Shown in pieces: positions 1-7,856 of a DNA stretch of 56,332 bases (position 1 is its first letter; the number at the start of each line of letters is the position of its first letter). The position numbers were made by a program, and so were the translations under genes. The notes under the pieces were generated by a model. That model had not been told where the DNA came from. It was given only the letters and a program-made list of their open reading frames with translations, and did no database searches. The stretch is from Kribbella turkmenica (GTDB lineage: Bacteria > Actinomycetota > Actinomycetes > Propionibacteriales > Kribbellaceae). The stretch spans positions 1 to 56,332 of the forward strand of contig NZ_SMKR01000023.1 in assembly GCF_004348725.1 (NCBI RefSeq), read 5' to 3'.

Positions 1-10
1 CCACAGGACT

Positions 11-65
11 GTGGGTTGGCCAATCGGAATCCGGTTGGCCAACCCTTCATCTGATGGGTCAACCC
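11..65. repeat. 55-nt dyad-rich element, copy A
   Basis: This segment aligns without gaps to 51937-51991, with 43 of 55 positions identical by hand count. It holds a perfect 10-nt inverted repeat (GGGTTGGCCA at 13-22 with TGGCCAACCC at 36-45). A second, overlapping dyad, CCCTTCATCTGATGGG at 43-58, cannot form at the same time as the first. It lies about 80 nt upstream of the chosen DUF3097 start. Whether it is an operator, an attenuator, a terminator of an upstream gene or a small dispersed repeat cannot be decided from the sequence. Confidence 0.7.
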
Positions 66-145
66 ATCGGACGTCGAGGCGGGCGGGGGCGACACCGGGT
101 GTGTGGTTGATCGGTCAGGAGGGCTTTACGGCATACGGTTGTCCG

Positions 146-970
146 GTGGCTGATCGGTATGGGAACGACGTACTGGCCGGGGACTGGCGCAGGCCCAGGA
201 ACGGGCGGACCGTCGAGGTCGAGCTCGAGAAGGGCATGGTCGTCGAGGAGCCGAGCTCGGGCTTCGTCGGCGCGGTGGTCCGCTGGGAGCACGGCGTGGT
301 CGACCTCGAGGACCGGTTCGGCAGGATCAAGACCTACCCGCTCGGGCCCGGGTTCTGGCTGGACGGCAAGCCGGTCAGCCTGACGGCGCCGAAGAAGGCC
401 GGGCCGGCGAAGAAGACCCGGACGGCCTCCGGCTCGGTGGCCGTCGACAACGTCCGGGCGAGGGTGGCCCGGGCCGGCCGGATCTACGTCGAGGGCCGGC
501 ACGACGCCGAACTGGTCGAGAAGGTCTGGGGTGACGACCTGCGGATCGAGGGCGTCGTGGTCGAGTACCTGGAAGGTGTCGACGACCTGCCCGGGATCGT
601 CAACCGCTTCCGGCCCGGGCCGGGCCGCCGGCTCGGCGTGCTCGTGGACCACCTGGTCGAAGGCTCCAAGGAGTCGAGGATCGCCGCGCAGGTGACCGAC
701 CGGAACGTGCTGGTCGTCGGGCACCCGTTCATCGACATCTGGGCGGCGGTCAAGCCGTCGGCGGTCGGGATCAAGGCCTGGCCGCGCATCCCACACGGCC
801 AGGACTGGAAGAAGGGCGTGCTGCAGGCCTTCGGCTGGCCGGCCACCGACCAGGCCGACGTGGCCGCGGCCTGGAAACACATCCTGTCCAGGGTGAACAG
901 CTACGCCGACCTCGAGCCGGCCCTGCTCGGCCGGGTCGAGGAGCTCATCGATTTCGTGACTCTGGACTGA
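146..970 (+). CDS. DUF3097 family protein
   Basis: The 274-residue product starts V(M)ADRYGNDVLAGDWRRP and matches my recollection of the actinobacterial DUF3097 family in length and in its N-terminal and central motifs (GRIYVEGRHDAELVEKVWGD, then a GVLVDHLVEGSKE stretch reminiscent of a Toprim-like fold). The function is unknown. The frame is open back to position 11, but the upstream part is the repeat element and has no family-like residues. I therefore chose the GTG at 146. An AGGAGGG at 117-123 is rather far upstream for it. In related genomes the gene usually sits beside hemW; here hemW is 9.5 kb away. The 3' end overlaps the convergent patatin gene by 26 nt. Confidence 0.85.
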   Translation: MADRYGNDVLAGDWRRPRNGRTVEVELEKGMVVEEPSSGFVGAVVRWEHGVVDLEDRFGRIKTYPLGPGFWLDGKPVSLTAPKKAGPAKKTRTASGSVAVDNVRARVARAGRIYVEGRHDAELVEKVWGDDLRIEGVVVEYLEGVDDLPGIVNRFRPGPGRRLGVLVDHLVEGSKESRIAAQVTDRNVLVVGHPFIDIWAAVKPSAVGIKAWPRIPHGQDWKKGVLQAFGWPATDQADVAAAWKHILSRVNSYADLEPALLGRVEELIDFVTLD

Positions 971-3527
971 ACGCCGGGATCTTCGCCGCGATCCACTCCT
1001 TGATCCGGCTGCGGACCCGGCCGACGTACCAGGTCACCATCCCGAGTACCAGACCGGCGGCCAGCAGCAGCCCGGCGAGCAGCGCGGCGATCACCCGTAC
1101 GGCGGCGACGTCGACGATGCCGGCCACCACCAGCAGCCCGACCCCCAGCCCGACGGCTGCCAACGGCAACCATCCCTGGAAGATCAGCGGCCGCTTCGCC
1201 GGCGTCAGCTTCGGACTGCGTACCAGCCGCTCCCACAGGGTGACCCGGGCCGGCTCGGTGAACCAGCGGGCGGAGCGCAGCAGCCATGAACCGGGCTGGT
1301 TCTTCCGGCCGGCCATCGCCTTGATCCAGTTCCCGGGCTGCTCGCCGAGCCCGCCGGAGACCTGGACCATCCGGTCGGCCAGGCCCTTGGTGGTCGCCCG
1401 GCCCTCGGCCGACTGGTTCAGCTCGTCGCGCATGGTCGTGAGCGCGGACAGGACGTTGGCGTCGCGGAAGTCGTCGGCCAGCCGCTGCACGCGCTCGGCG
1501 ACCTTCTCGACCTTCCAGTCCTCCGCCAGCAACACCTGTCGCTGCGTCTCGCGGATCCAGTCCGGGTCGGCACCGAGCATGGCACCGAGGTGCGCGACAC
1601 AGTGCAGCCGGCCCATCAACCAGTCCCAGCGCCGCCAGTCCGCCGCGCCGAACGCACCGAAGTGCCCGACCTGCGTGCCGTAGAGGATCCGGTCCTTCAA
1701 CGCGTTGGCGACCGATCCTTCCTGGACGTCGTCCAGCAGCGTCAGCGGGATGTCCGGTCCGAGCCGGACGAACTGGAACGGCGCACTGCGCTGTTGCGGG
1801 GTCCGCGCCGACGTGCACCGCGACACGATCTCCACCTCGAGCGCGGTCTCGACCAGGTCCCAGCCGACGGCGGCGATCACGTCGGCGAACGCCTCGCCGA
1901 GCGCCCGCTGCACCTGCAGGTCCTCGAAGATGTCGCTCAGGCCGACCGCGACCGTTTCCGCTCCGCCGGGCAGACCCAGGTCCAGCTCGGCCTCGGCCAG
2001 CCGCACGGACAAGGCGTCCCGCACGGCCTGCGCCTTCAGCAGACAGTCGCTGGTCGCCTGTAGCCGCTTCTCCAGCTCCTCCCGCTCAGCCGCCGGCGCG
2101 CTACCGAGCTTCGTCCGCAACGACCGCAGCACCAGCCGGACGACGCGTTCGGCCGCACCGGTTCCCCACGGCCAGCTGGGGTTGCCGTCGGCATCGTTGC
2201 ACAGCGGCGCGGTCCCGCCGTCCGGTTCCGGGACCCAGGGATGGTCCGTCCGCAGGATCTCGTCGATGTCCTCCTCGGACAGCGCGGTCGCGGCGTCGAG
2301 GACGGTGGTCTGCTCCGCATTCGCGATCGTCACCGCCTCCCAGACGTCACCGGCGGCCCGGCCGCGCGAGTACGTCGGCTGCAACGCCTTCGCCGCCGCC
2401 CGCAGCCGGACCCGCTCCTCTGGTTGCTCAATACAACGGTCGAACAGCCGCTGGGTGTCCGACCAGGACGCGTCCGCCTCCAGCAGCAGCCGCTCCAGTT
2501 GCTCGACGTCGGAGCGGAAATCCACCTCGCGCGGGAACTGCACCGCGGACAGCGCCGCCTTCCGCCAGCCCGGCGCGTCGTTGCCGACCAGCTCGGTCGC
2601 CGCATGGCCGACGCCGGCGGACGGTACGACGTACAGCACGTAGCGGCTCGCCCGTCCGGCCACCGGCCGGCGCGCGACGACGTCGAGGACCGGCCCGAAC
2701 GGCGCGTTGTCGAGCACGCCGCCGTCGACCAGCCAGGCACCGGGATCGGCGGTCGTCGGCTGCATCCGCGGCGGCGACCCGGCCAGCTTCGGCGTCTCCT
2801 GGACCGGGGCGAACGCGGCCGGGAACGACGCGGACGCGCGGGCGGCGAGGGCGAGCAGCCTGGTGTTCGCCAGTTCGTTCTTCTCGCTGACCGAGAAGGT
2901 CCGGGTGCGGCCGTCGTACGTCGCGGTCTCCTCGCTGGTGAACCGGAACAGGTACCGGTGGTCCGGTACGACGAAGCACTGCCCGGCCGCGTCCGTGGCC
3001 TCGAACTGCTGCACCCCCAGCCCGGACGCGGTGACGAACAGCGTGACCGCCTCGTCGGCGGTCGACTCACCGGCCTCCGCGACCCCCTTGATCAGGCTGT
3101 CGAGCTGCTTCAGGAAGTAATCGCCGTCCAGCACCGACTTCGACTCGACCGTGGCCGACGGGACCAGCTTGCCGACCTCGAGCGATCCGAGGCCGACCCA
3201 CTTCTGCCGTAGCCACGGCCCGTGCTCGCCGCCCGGGTCGAGGGTCGACCCGTTCGAGATCGCGGTCGCCAGCAACGACCCGTTCAGGCCGCCGGCACTG
3301 GTGCCGGCGATCACGTCGACCACCACCCGCCTGCGCTCGTCGCCACGCCGGCACAGCTCCCGCCAGCGGTCCGCGAGCACTTCGTCGTACGGCTGCGACG
3401 GCGGCAACCCCTCCGGGCCGGACGCGCGCCGGATCAGGTCCAGCTCGTGCGTCACCCCGCCCATCCAGACGGCGAGGCTGACCCCACCGTTGAGTACCAG
3501 CGCGATCCGGACTTCGTGATCGGTCAT
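945..3527 (-). CDS. patatin-like phospholipase with C-terminal membrane anchor
   Basis: This 860-residue protein has the patatin layout. There is a glycine-rich oxyanion loop (NGGVSLAVWMGG, about residues 13-24), the nucleophile motif GTSAGG at 75-80 (Ser77) and the DGG of the catalytic Asp at 268-270. Patatins use a Ser-Asp dyad to hydrolyse acyl lipids; the substrate is unknown. The long middle part resembles the DUF3376-type region of actinobacterial patatin-like proteins. Two hydrophobic helices near 787-806 and 812-833 precede a basic tail, so it is probably anchored to the inner face of the membrane. It starts at an ATG, is monocistronic and diverges from the lipoprotein gene, 91 nt away. 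Confidence 0.85.
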   Translation of the reverse strand: MTDHEVRIALVLNGGVSLAVWMGGVTHELDLIRRASGPEGLPPSQPYDEVLADRWRELCRRGDERRRVVVDVIAGTSAGGLNGSLLATAISNGSTLDPGGEHGPWLRQKWVGLGSLEVGKLVPSATVESKSVLDGDYFLKQLDSLIKGVAEAGESTADEAVTLFVTASGLGVQQFEATDAAGQCFVVPDHRYLFRFTSEETATYDGRTRTFSVSEKNELANTRLLALAARASASFPAAFAPVQETPKLAGSPPRMQPTTADPGAWLVDGGVLDNAPFGPVLDVVARRPVAGRASRYVLYVVPSAGVGHAATELVGNDAPGWRKAALSAVQFPREVDFRSDVEQLERLLLEADASWSDTQRLFDRCIEQPEERVRLRAAAKALQPTYSRGRAAGDVWEAVTIANAEQTTVLDAATALSEEDIDEILRTDHPWVPEPDGGTAPLCNDADGNPSWPWGTGAAERVVRLVLRSLRTKLGSAPAAEREELEKRLQATSDCLLKAQAVRDALSVRLAEAELDLGLPGGAETVAVGLSDIFEDLQVQRALGEAFADVIAAVGWDLVETALEVEIVSRCTSARTPQQRSAPFQFVRLGPDIPLTLLDDVQEGSVANALKDRILYGTQVGHFGAFGAADWRRWDWLMGRLHCVAHLGAMLGADPDWIRETQRQVLLAEDWKVEKVAERVQRLADDFRDANVLSALTTMRDELNQSAEGRATTKGLADRMVQVSGGLGEQPGNWIKAMAGRKNQPGSWLLRSARWFTEPARVTLWERLVRSPKLTPAKRPLIFQGWLPLAAVGLGVGLLVVAGIVDVAAVRVIAALLAGLLLAAGLVLGMVTWYVGRVRSRIKEWIAAKIPAFSPESRNR

Positions 3528-3618
3528 CGTCCCCCATCCCGCTCTTTGTCACAGGGATACCACGGACCGTTGTCGAAGGCATCACCCGGCGTCATTCTGT
3601 AGGTTGGGGGTGGTCGTC

Positions 3619-4233
3619 ATGCGCAGAACAGCTGTCGCGGTCGTGGTGCTCGCCGTCCTGGTGGCCGGCTGCCAGGACACGCCCGACGGCAACGGCACGC
3701 CGTCGCCCACGATCACGGAAACCACCGGTGAACCGTCACCCGAACCAACCACTCTGGAGACCACCGGGACCAGGATCGACGAGCCGTCGATCGAGATCGC
3801 CAACGCGCCGATCGGCGGCAACGTCGAGGAGGACGGCGTCGAACAGTGTGCCGAGGTGAACTGGCTGGGCAAGAATCCGATCCCCGGCGGCACCACCATC
3901 AGCCTCGGCTCGGTCCGCCTGTCCGCCCAGGGCGTCTTCGAGCTCTACCAGGGGTCCTGCCCGGGTGACGTCCGCGCCTGCGCCGACGTGCGGTGGCAGA
4001 GCGGCGACTTCAAACCCTGCTACGTCGGTGCGCGACAGGTGGCCAACGGCACCGAAGACGTCTACCTGGTCATCGGCATGACGGCGGTCTGCGAGACCCA
4101 GGACGACTGCGACGGCCTGGTCGAGGGTTTCGGCGAAAGCCAGATCCGCTTCCGGCCGATGTTCCTGGAGACGCCGACTACTGAGCCGACGTCGGAGGGG
4201 ACACCGTCCAGCGAGATGCCATCGGATGGCTGA
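3619..4233 (+). CDS. putative lipoprotein of unknown function
   Basis: From the ATG at 3619 the 204-residue product begins MRRTAVAVVVLAVLVAGCQD, a clear lipoprotein signal with lipobox LVAGC. A Thr/Pro/Ser/Glu-rich linker follows (about residues 20-55). The mature domain contains several cysteines (EQCAEV, GSCPGDVRACADV, KPCYVG, VCETQDDCDG), suggesting disulfides outside the membrane. The ATG has GGTTGGGGG upstream; an earlier in-frame TTG at 3604 is less likely because the signal peptide fits the ATG. I do not recognise the family. Its stop overlaps the next start by 8 nt, so the two are probably cotranslated. Confidence 0.75.
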   Translation: MRRTAVAVVVLAVLVAGCQDTPDGNGTPSPTITETTGEPSPEPTTLETTGTRIDEPSIEIANAPIGGNVEEDGVEQCAEVNWLGKNPIPGGTTISLGSVRLSAQGVFELYQGSCPGDVRACADVRWQSGDFKPCYVGARQVANGTEDVYLVIGMTAVCETQDDCDGLVEGFGESQIRFRPMFLETPTTEPTSEGTPSSEMPSDG

Positions 4234-5062
4234 GGAGCAGCAGTCCCAGGTCGAGCGCTGGGTGAGTTTCGCGGCGAAGCTCGTCACGCCGATCACCCTC
4301 GTGACCGCGCTGCTGTTCTACTTCGGGTACGTCTCCGCCCGCTCGCAGTACGAGTACTTCGGCATCGACGTCGACACCATCGGCCTGAGCACGCAGGACT
4401 ACGTGATGCGCAGCCCGCAACCGCTGCTCGTCCCCCTGCTGGCGATCACCCTGCTCGCGGTCGCCGGACTGCTCGTGCACAACGCGGCCCACCCGACCGA
4501 GACCGGCGTACGGATAGCCACCCGGGCGACCGTGGTCCTGCTGCTGATCGGCGTCGCCGGCCTGCTCGCCTTCCCCCTGATCGGGCAACTGCCGTACTAC
4601 GCCCTGATCGTGCCCAGCGTGATCGGTCTGGCCGCGGCCGCCCTGGCGTACCTCACCTACCTCCGGCGCACGTTCCAGCGGCGCGAGGGCCAGCGATCGC
4701 TGATCCTGCTGCTCGCGGTCGTCACCGTGACCTGTGCGTTCTGGGCGACGGCCACGACCGCGCAGTACTCCGGTCGGGGCCTGGCGAAGGCGGACGCCGA
4801 GAACCTGGACAAGTTCCCGGTGGTCATCCTCGACACGAAGGAGAAGCTCGCGCTGCGTTCACCGGGACTGGAGGAGACTGCGTTGCGTGCGGGCGCCGGC
4901 CAGACCTTCCACTACCGCTACCGCGGCCTGCGGCTGCTGGTCGTCGGCGAGAACCGCATGTTCCTGGTCCCGCACCAGTGGAGCGCGTCGAACACCACCG
5001 TCGTCATCCCGCTGGACAGCTCGATCCGCGTCCAGTTCCAGTTCCAGAACGACCCGCCCTAG
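4226..5062 (+). CDS. polytopic membrane protein of unknown function
   Basis: The 278-residue product has about five hydrophobic helices (near residues 13-35, 64-84, 94-115, 118-140 and 155-175). An extracytoplasmic-looking C-terminal domain of about 100 residues lies beyond them. The motif YFGIDVDTIGLSTQDYVMR between helices 1 and 2 recalls a conserved hypothetical family of actinobacteria, but I cannot name a function. The ATG at 4226 lies inside the end of the lipoprotein gene, so a shared membrane-associated role is plausible inference. The gene ends on a CTAG shared with the stop of the convergent LacI gene. Confidence 0.75.
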   Translation: MAEEQQSQVERWVSFAAKLVTPITLVTALLFYFGYVSARSQYEYFGIDVDTIGLSTQDYVMRSPQPLLVPLLAITLLAVAGLLVHNAAHPTETGVRIATRATVVLLLIGVAGLLAFPLIGQLPYYALIVPSVIGLAAAALAYLTYLRRTFQRREGQRSLILLLAVVTVTCAFWATATTAQYSGRGLAKADAENLDKFPVVILDTKEKLALRSPGLEETALRAGAGQTFHYRYRGLRLLVVGENRMFLVPHQWSASNTTVVIPLDSSIRVQFQFQNDPP

Positions 5063-6066
5063 GCGGAGTCCCGGACGATCAGTTCGGTCGGGTAGACCTC
5101 GGGGCTGGTGAGTTCGGCGCCGGCGATCTTGGCGAGCAGGATCTCGGCCAGGCGGGCGCCGAGCTTCTCGATCGGCTGGCGGACCGTGGTCAGCTTCGGC
5201 GTGGTGGTCGTCGCCATCACCGAGTCGTCGAACCCGACGACCGCGACGTCCGCCGGCACCTTCCGCCCGCGCTGGGACAGCACCCGCAGGGCCGTCGTCG
5301 CCATCAGGTCGTTCGCCACGAACAGCCCGTCCAGGTCCGGGAACTCGTCGAACAGCCGCAGTGCCGCCTGCTCGCCACCGTCGGGGGTGAAGTCGCCGAA
5401 GGCAACCGCCTCGGTCATCCCGGCTTCCCTGGCCACGTCCTGGTAGCCGGTCAACCGGTCCAGCCCGGCGGTCATGTCGAGTGGCCCGGCGATCGTCCCG
5501 ATCCGGCGGCGTCCGATCGACAACAGGTACTCCACCGCCTTCCGCGCACCCTCGACGTTGTCCACGTCCACACTCGCCACCGGTACGTCGACGCCGAGCG
5601 GCCGGGCGCTGAACACGATCGGCAGCGGCAGCTGCGCCAGCTCCTGCAGCACGTTGTCGCGGCCGTGGTGGCTGACGATGATCGCGCCGTCGACGTGGCC
5701 GCCGCGCAGGTACCGCAGCAGGCGCTGGTCGTCACCCTCGGCCGGCTCGATCAGCAGCACCAGCTGCGAGGACGTGGGCGCGAGCGTGTGACTGACACCG
5801 CGCAGGATGCCGGCGAAGAACGGATCCGAGAACACCCGGCTGTCCGGTTCCGGTACGACGATCGCGACCGAGTCGGTCCGTCGCGTCACCAGCGCGCGAG
5901 CCGCCCGGTTCGGCACGTAACCGAGCTGGCCGATCGCCCGCTCGACCGCGGCCACCGTGTGCGGCAGCACCTTGGGCGAGCCGTTGACGACCCGCGACAC
6001 AGTGGCTCGGGAGACGCCCGCGAGCGCGGCGACCTGCTCCAGGGTCGGAGAACCAGAGTCGTTCAT
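5059..6066 (-). CDS. LacI-family transcriptional regulator
   Basis: This is a full-length 335-residue LacI/GalR regulator. The N-terminal helix-turn-helix and hinge are clear (TLEQVAALAGVSRATVSRVV, about residues 8-27, then GYVPNRAARALVTRRT). A periplasmic-binding-protein-like ligand domain follows, ending in the usual PTELIVRDS. AGGAGGACCG directly precedes the ATG. It lies 60 nt downstream of the sugar-binding lipoprotein gene on the same strand, so it is the likely local regulator of that gene. A 16-nt dyad in the gap between them may be an autoregulatory site. The stop codon overlaps the convergent gene. Confidence 0.92.
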   Translation of the reverse strand: MNDSGSPTLEQVAALAGVSRATVSRVVNGSPKVLPHTVAAVERAIGQLGYVPNRAARALVTRRTDSVAIVVPEPDSRVFSDPFFAGILRGVSHTLAPTSSQLVLLIEPAEGDDQRLLRYLRGGHVDGAIIVSHHGRDNVLQELAQLPLPIVFSARPLGVDVPVASVDVDNVEGARKAVEYLLSIGRRRIGTIAGPLDMTAGLDRLTGYQDVAREAGMTEAVAFGDFTPDGGEQAALRLFDEFPDLDGLFVANDLMATTALRVLSQRGRKVPADVAVVGFDDSVMATTTTPKLTTVRQPIEKLGARLAEILLAKIAGAELTSPEVYPTELIVRDSA

Positions 6067-6099
6067 CGGTCCTCCTACGGACGACTGAGTGACCTTCCC

Positions 6100-6115
6100 A
6101 CGGTAGTACGTCCGT
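6100..6115. promoter_or_regulatory. imperfect dyad upstream of lacI-type gene
   Basis: ACGGTAGTACGTCCGT is a 16-nt imperfect palindrome (12 of 16 positions symmetric, GTAC at the centre) in the short gap between the sugar-binding-protein stop and the LacI start. Its position suits an operator for autoregulation of the LacI gene. No experimental consensus is available to me. Confidence 0.35.
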
Positions 6116-6126
6116 AGCTTATTTAC

Positions 6127-7449
6127 TCAGCCCTTCCTTCTCGTGTTGGCGGCTTTGTCGGCCAGGTCGAGCGCCTGCTTCCAGGCGGCCTCCGGGGTCT
6201 GCTTGCCCTCGTCGACCCGGGCCAGCGCGGCGCTGAACACCTGGTTGATCTCACCTTCGCGCGGGCCCTTGTGCTGCTTGAGGATCACGTTCTTCGCGCG
6301 GTTGATGAAGATCTGCCCGACCGGCGCGTTGCCGAAGTACGGGTTCACCTGGTTCTTCACCTGCTCGTCGTCGTACGCGTCCAGCGTGGACGGGAACGAG
6401 CCGACCTTCTTGAACACCTTGATCTGCTGCTCGGGCGCGGTCAGCCAGGCGGCCAGCCGGGCCGCCTCCTCGGGCTGCGGGGACTGCTTCGGCACCGTCA
6501 GGTACGAGCCGCCCCAGTTGCCGCCACCGCCGGGGAACACGTCGGCGACGTCCCACTTGCCCTTGCCGTAGCTGCCCGCGTTGTCCTGGATCACGCCGAG
6601 CATCCAGCCCGGGCAGGCCATCGTCGCGAACGCGTCGGTGCGGAACGCCTTGTTCCAGGCGTCGCTCCAGGCCGGCAGCTTCGCCGACAGCCCGTCCGCG
6701 CTGCCCTGGACGATCTGGTCCCAGACCTTCTTCAGCCGCGGGTTCTCCGCGCCGAGGTAGCGGTCCTGGTTCGAGTAGTACGCCTGGATCAGCTGGTTGC
6801 GCATGGCTTCCCAGGTGAGCACCGCGGAGTCGTACCAGGCCGAGCCCGGGACCTTCTGCTTGAACTTCCGCCCGGTGGCGAAGTACGACGCCCAGTCCGG
6901 GAACAGCTTGGCGACCTGGGCCCGGTCGGTGGGCAGCCCGGCTATGGCGAACAGGTCCTTGCGGTAGCAGATCGCCTCCGGCCCGATGTCGGTGCCGTAG
7001 CCGATGATCTTCCCGTCCTGGGTGGTCGCGCCGGCCACCTTCCAGTCCAGCCAGCGTTCCTTCAGCTCGTCGGCGCCGTACTCGCGCAGGTCGACGAACT
7101 TGTCCGCCTTGGCCAGGTAGTTGTAGATCCAGGAAACCTCCATCGCTTCGATGTCGGCCAGTCCGGAGCCGGCCGCGAGGTTGGTGTCCAGGTTCTTGAT
7201 GTGCGCGTCGACGGTCGGTGCCTTGCGCGCGACGATCTTGATGTTCGGGTGCTGCGCCTCGTACTCCCGGTACAGGTCGTCGTACCCGAACTCGTTGAAG
7301 GTGGCGATGGTCAGCTCGATCTTCGGCCCGTCGGCGTCGTTGCCACCGGCATCGGGATCACCCGGGCCGCCGCCGCAGGCCGAGGCGAGCAGGACCGCGC
7401 CGCAGGCGAGCAGAACCGCAAAGGGGCGTTTGCCGGCACTGGGCCGCAT
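6127..7449 (-). CDS. sugar ABC transporter substrate-binding lipoprotein
   Basis: The 440-residue product is a family-1 extracellular solute-binding protein. It has a lipoprotein signal (LLACGAVLLASACGG, lipobox around residue 25). The mature fold shows typical landmarks: IELTIATFNEFGYDDLYREY, GSGLADIEAMEVSW, ICYRKDLFAIAGLP, and a C-terminal WKQALDLADKAA. It should bind an oligosaccharide outside the membrane for ABC import. No permease or ATPase gene is next to it, so its partners are encoded elsewhere. A LacI gene follows, and a perfect palindrome precedes the start by about 32 nt, which points to sugar-responsive control. A TTGACA-like -35 lies at 7536-7541 on the minus strand. Confidence 0.9.
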   Translation of the reverse strand: MRPSAGKRPFAVLLACGAVLLASACGGGPGDPDAGGNDADGPKIELTIATFNEFGYDDLYREYEAQHPNIKIVARKAPTVDAHIKNLDTNLAAGSGLADIEAMEVSWIYNYLAKADKFVDLREYGADELKERWLDWKVAGATTQDGKIIGYGTDIGPEAICYRKDLFAIAGLPTDRAQVAKLFPDWASYFATGRKFKQKVPGSAWYDSAVLTWEAMRNQLIQAYYSNQDRYLGAENPRLKKVWDQIVQGSADGLSAKLPAWSDAWNKAFRTDAFATMACPGWMLGVIQDNAGSYGKGKWDVADVFPGGGGNWGGSYLTVPKQSPQPEEAARLAAWLTAPEQQIKVFKKVGSFPSTLDAYDDEQVKNQVNPYFGNAPVGQIFINRAKNVILKQHKGPREGEINQVFSAALARVDEGKQTPEAAWKQALDLADKAANTRRKG

Positions 7450-7856
7450 CTGAAGCTCCCTGGAACTGGACGGAGTTGAGGAGAGCGCTCTCGGATCGCG
7501 AAAGTGTGCTGAGTTTCGGGCGTTTCAACTGGGTATGTCAAGCGTCGCATCGTCACGCTGAGATACCGAGGAGTTCACGTCCGGACATATTCGGCCGGGT
7601 CGTCACGCAGTGAACCGCTGTGATCACGGACCGATGACCACAGGGAGTGATGTCAGGACCGTAACGGCCCGACGGAGTCGCGGACCACGAAGGCCGCGCC
7701 GGGGTTGACCACCGGCTGCGTCAGGGCCGGGTCCTCCGCAGGACTGCTGGTGGGCGAACAAGTCGGCGTTCCTGTCCGGTGCGGTCCGGCCGGCCGCGGG
7801 GTTCCGCCGCCGCGGACCGCCACCTCCTGTGTCCGTCTGGCGGCACCTGCGGATTG
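7450..7856. other. intergenic region with promoter, operator and a relic-like reading frame
   Basis: These 407 nt contain no complete gene. The part nearest the binding-protein gene holds its promoter region (TTGACA at 7536-7541, minus strand) and a LacI-type operator. The part nearest the lyase gene (7653-7856, minus strand) is open in the lyase's own frame after its stop. It ends with VVNPGAAFVVRDSVGPLRS, which resembles a LacI-family C-terminus. Confidence 0.6.
7481..7492. promoter_or_regulatory. LacI-type operator upstream of sugar-binding protein
   Basis: GAGAGCGCTCTC is a perfect 12-nt palindrome with the central CG typical of LacI-family operators. It lies 31 nt upstream of the binding-protein ATG and downstream of a TTGACA-like -35, a position suited to repression by the LacI protein encoded at 5059-6066. 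Pairing it with that regulator is inference. Confidence 0.65.
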
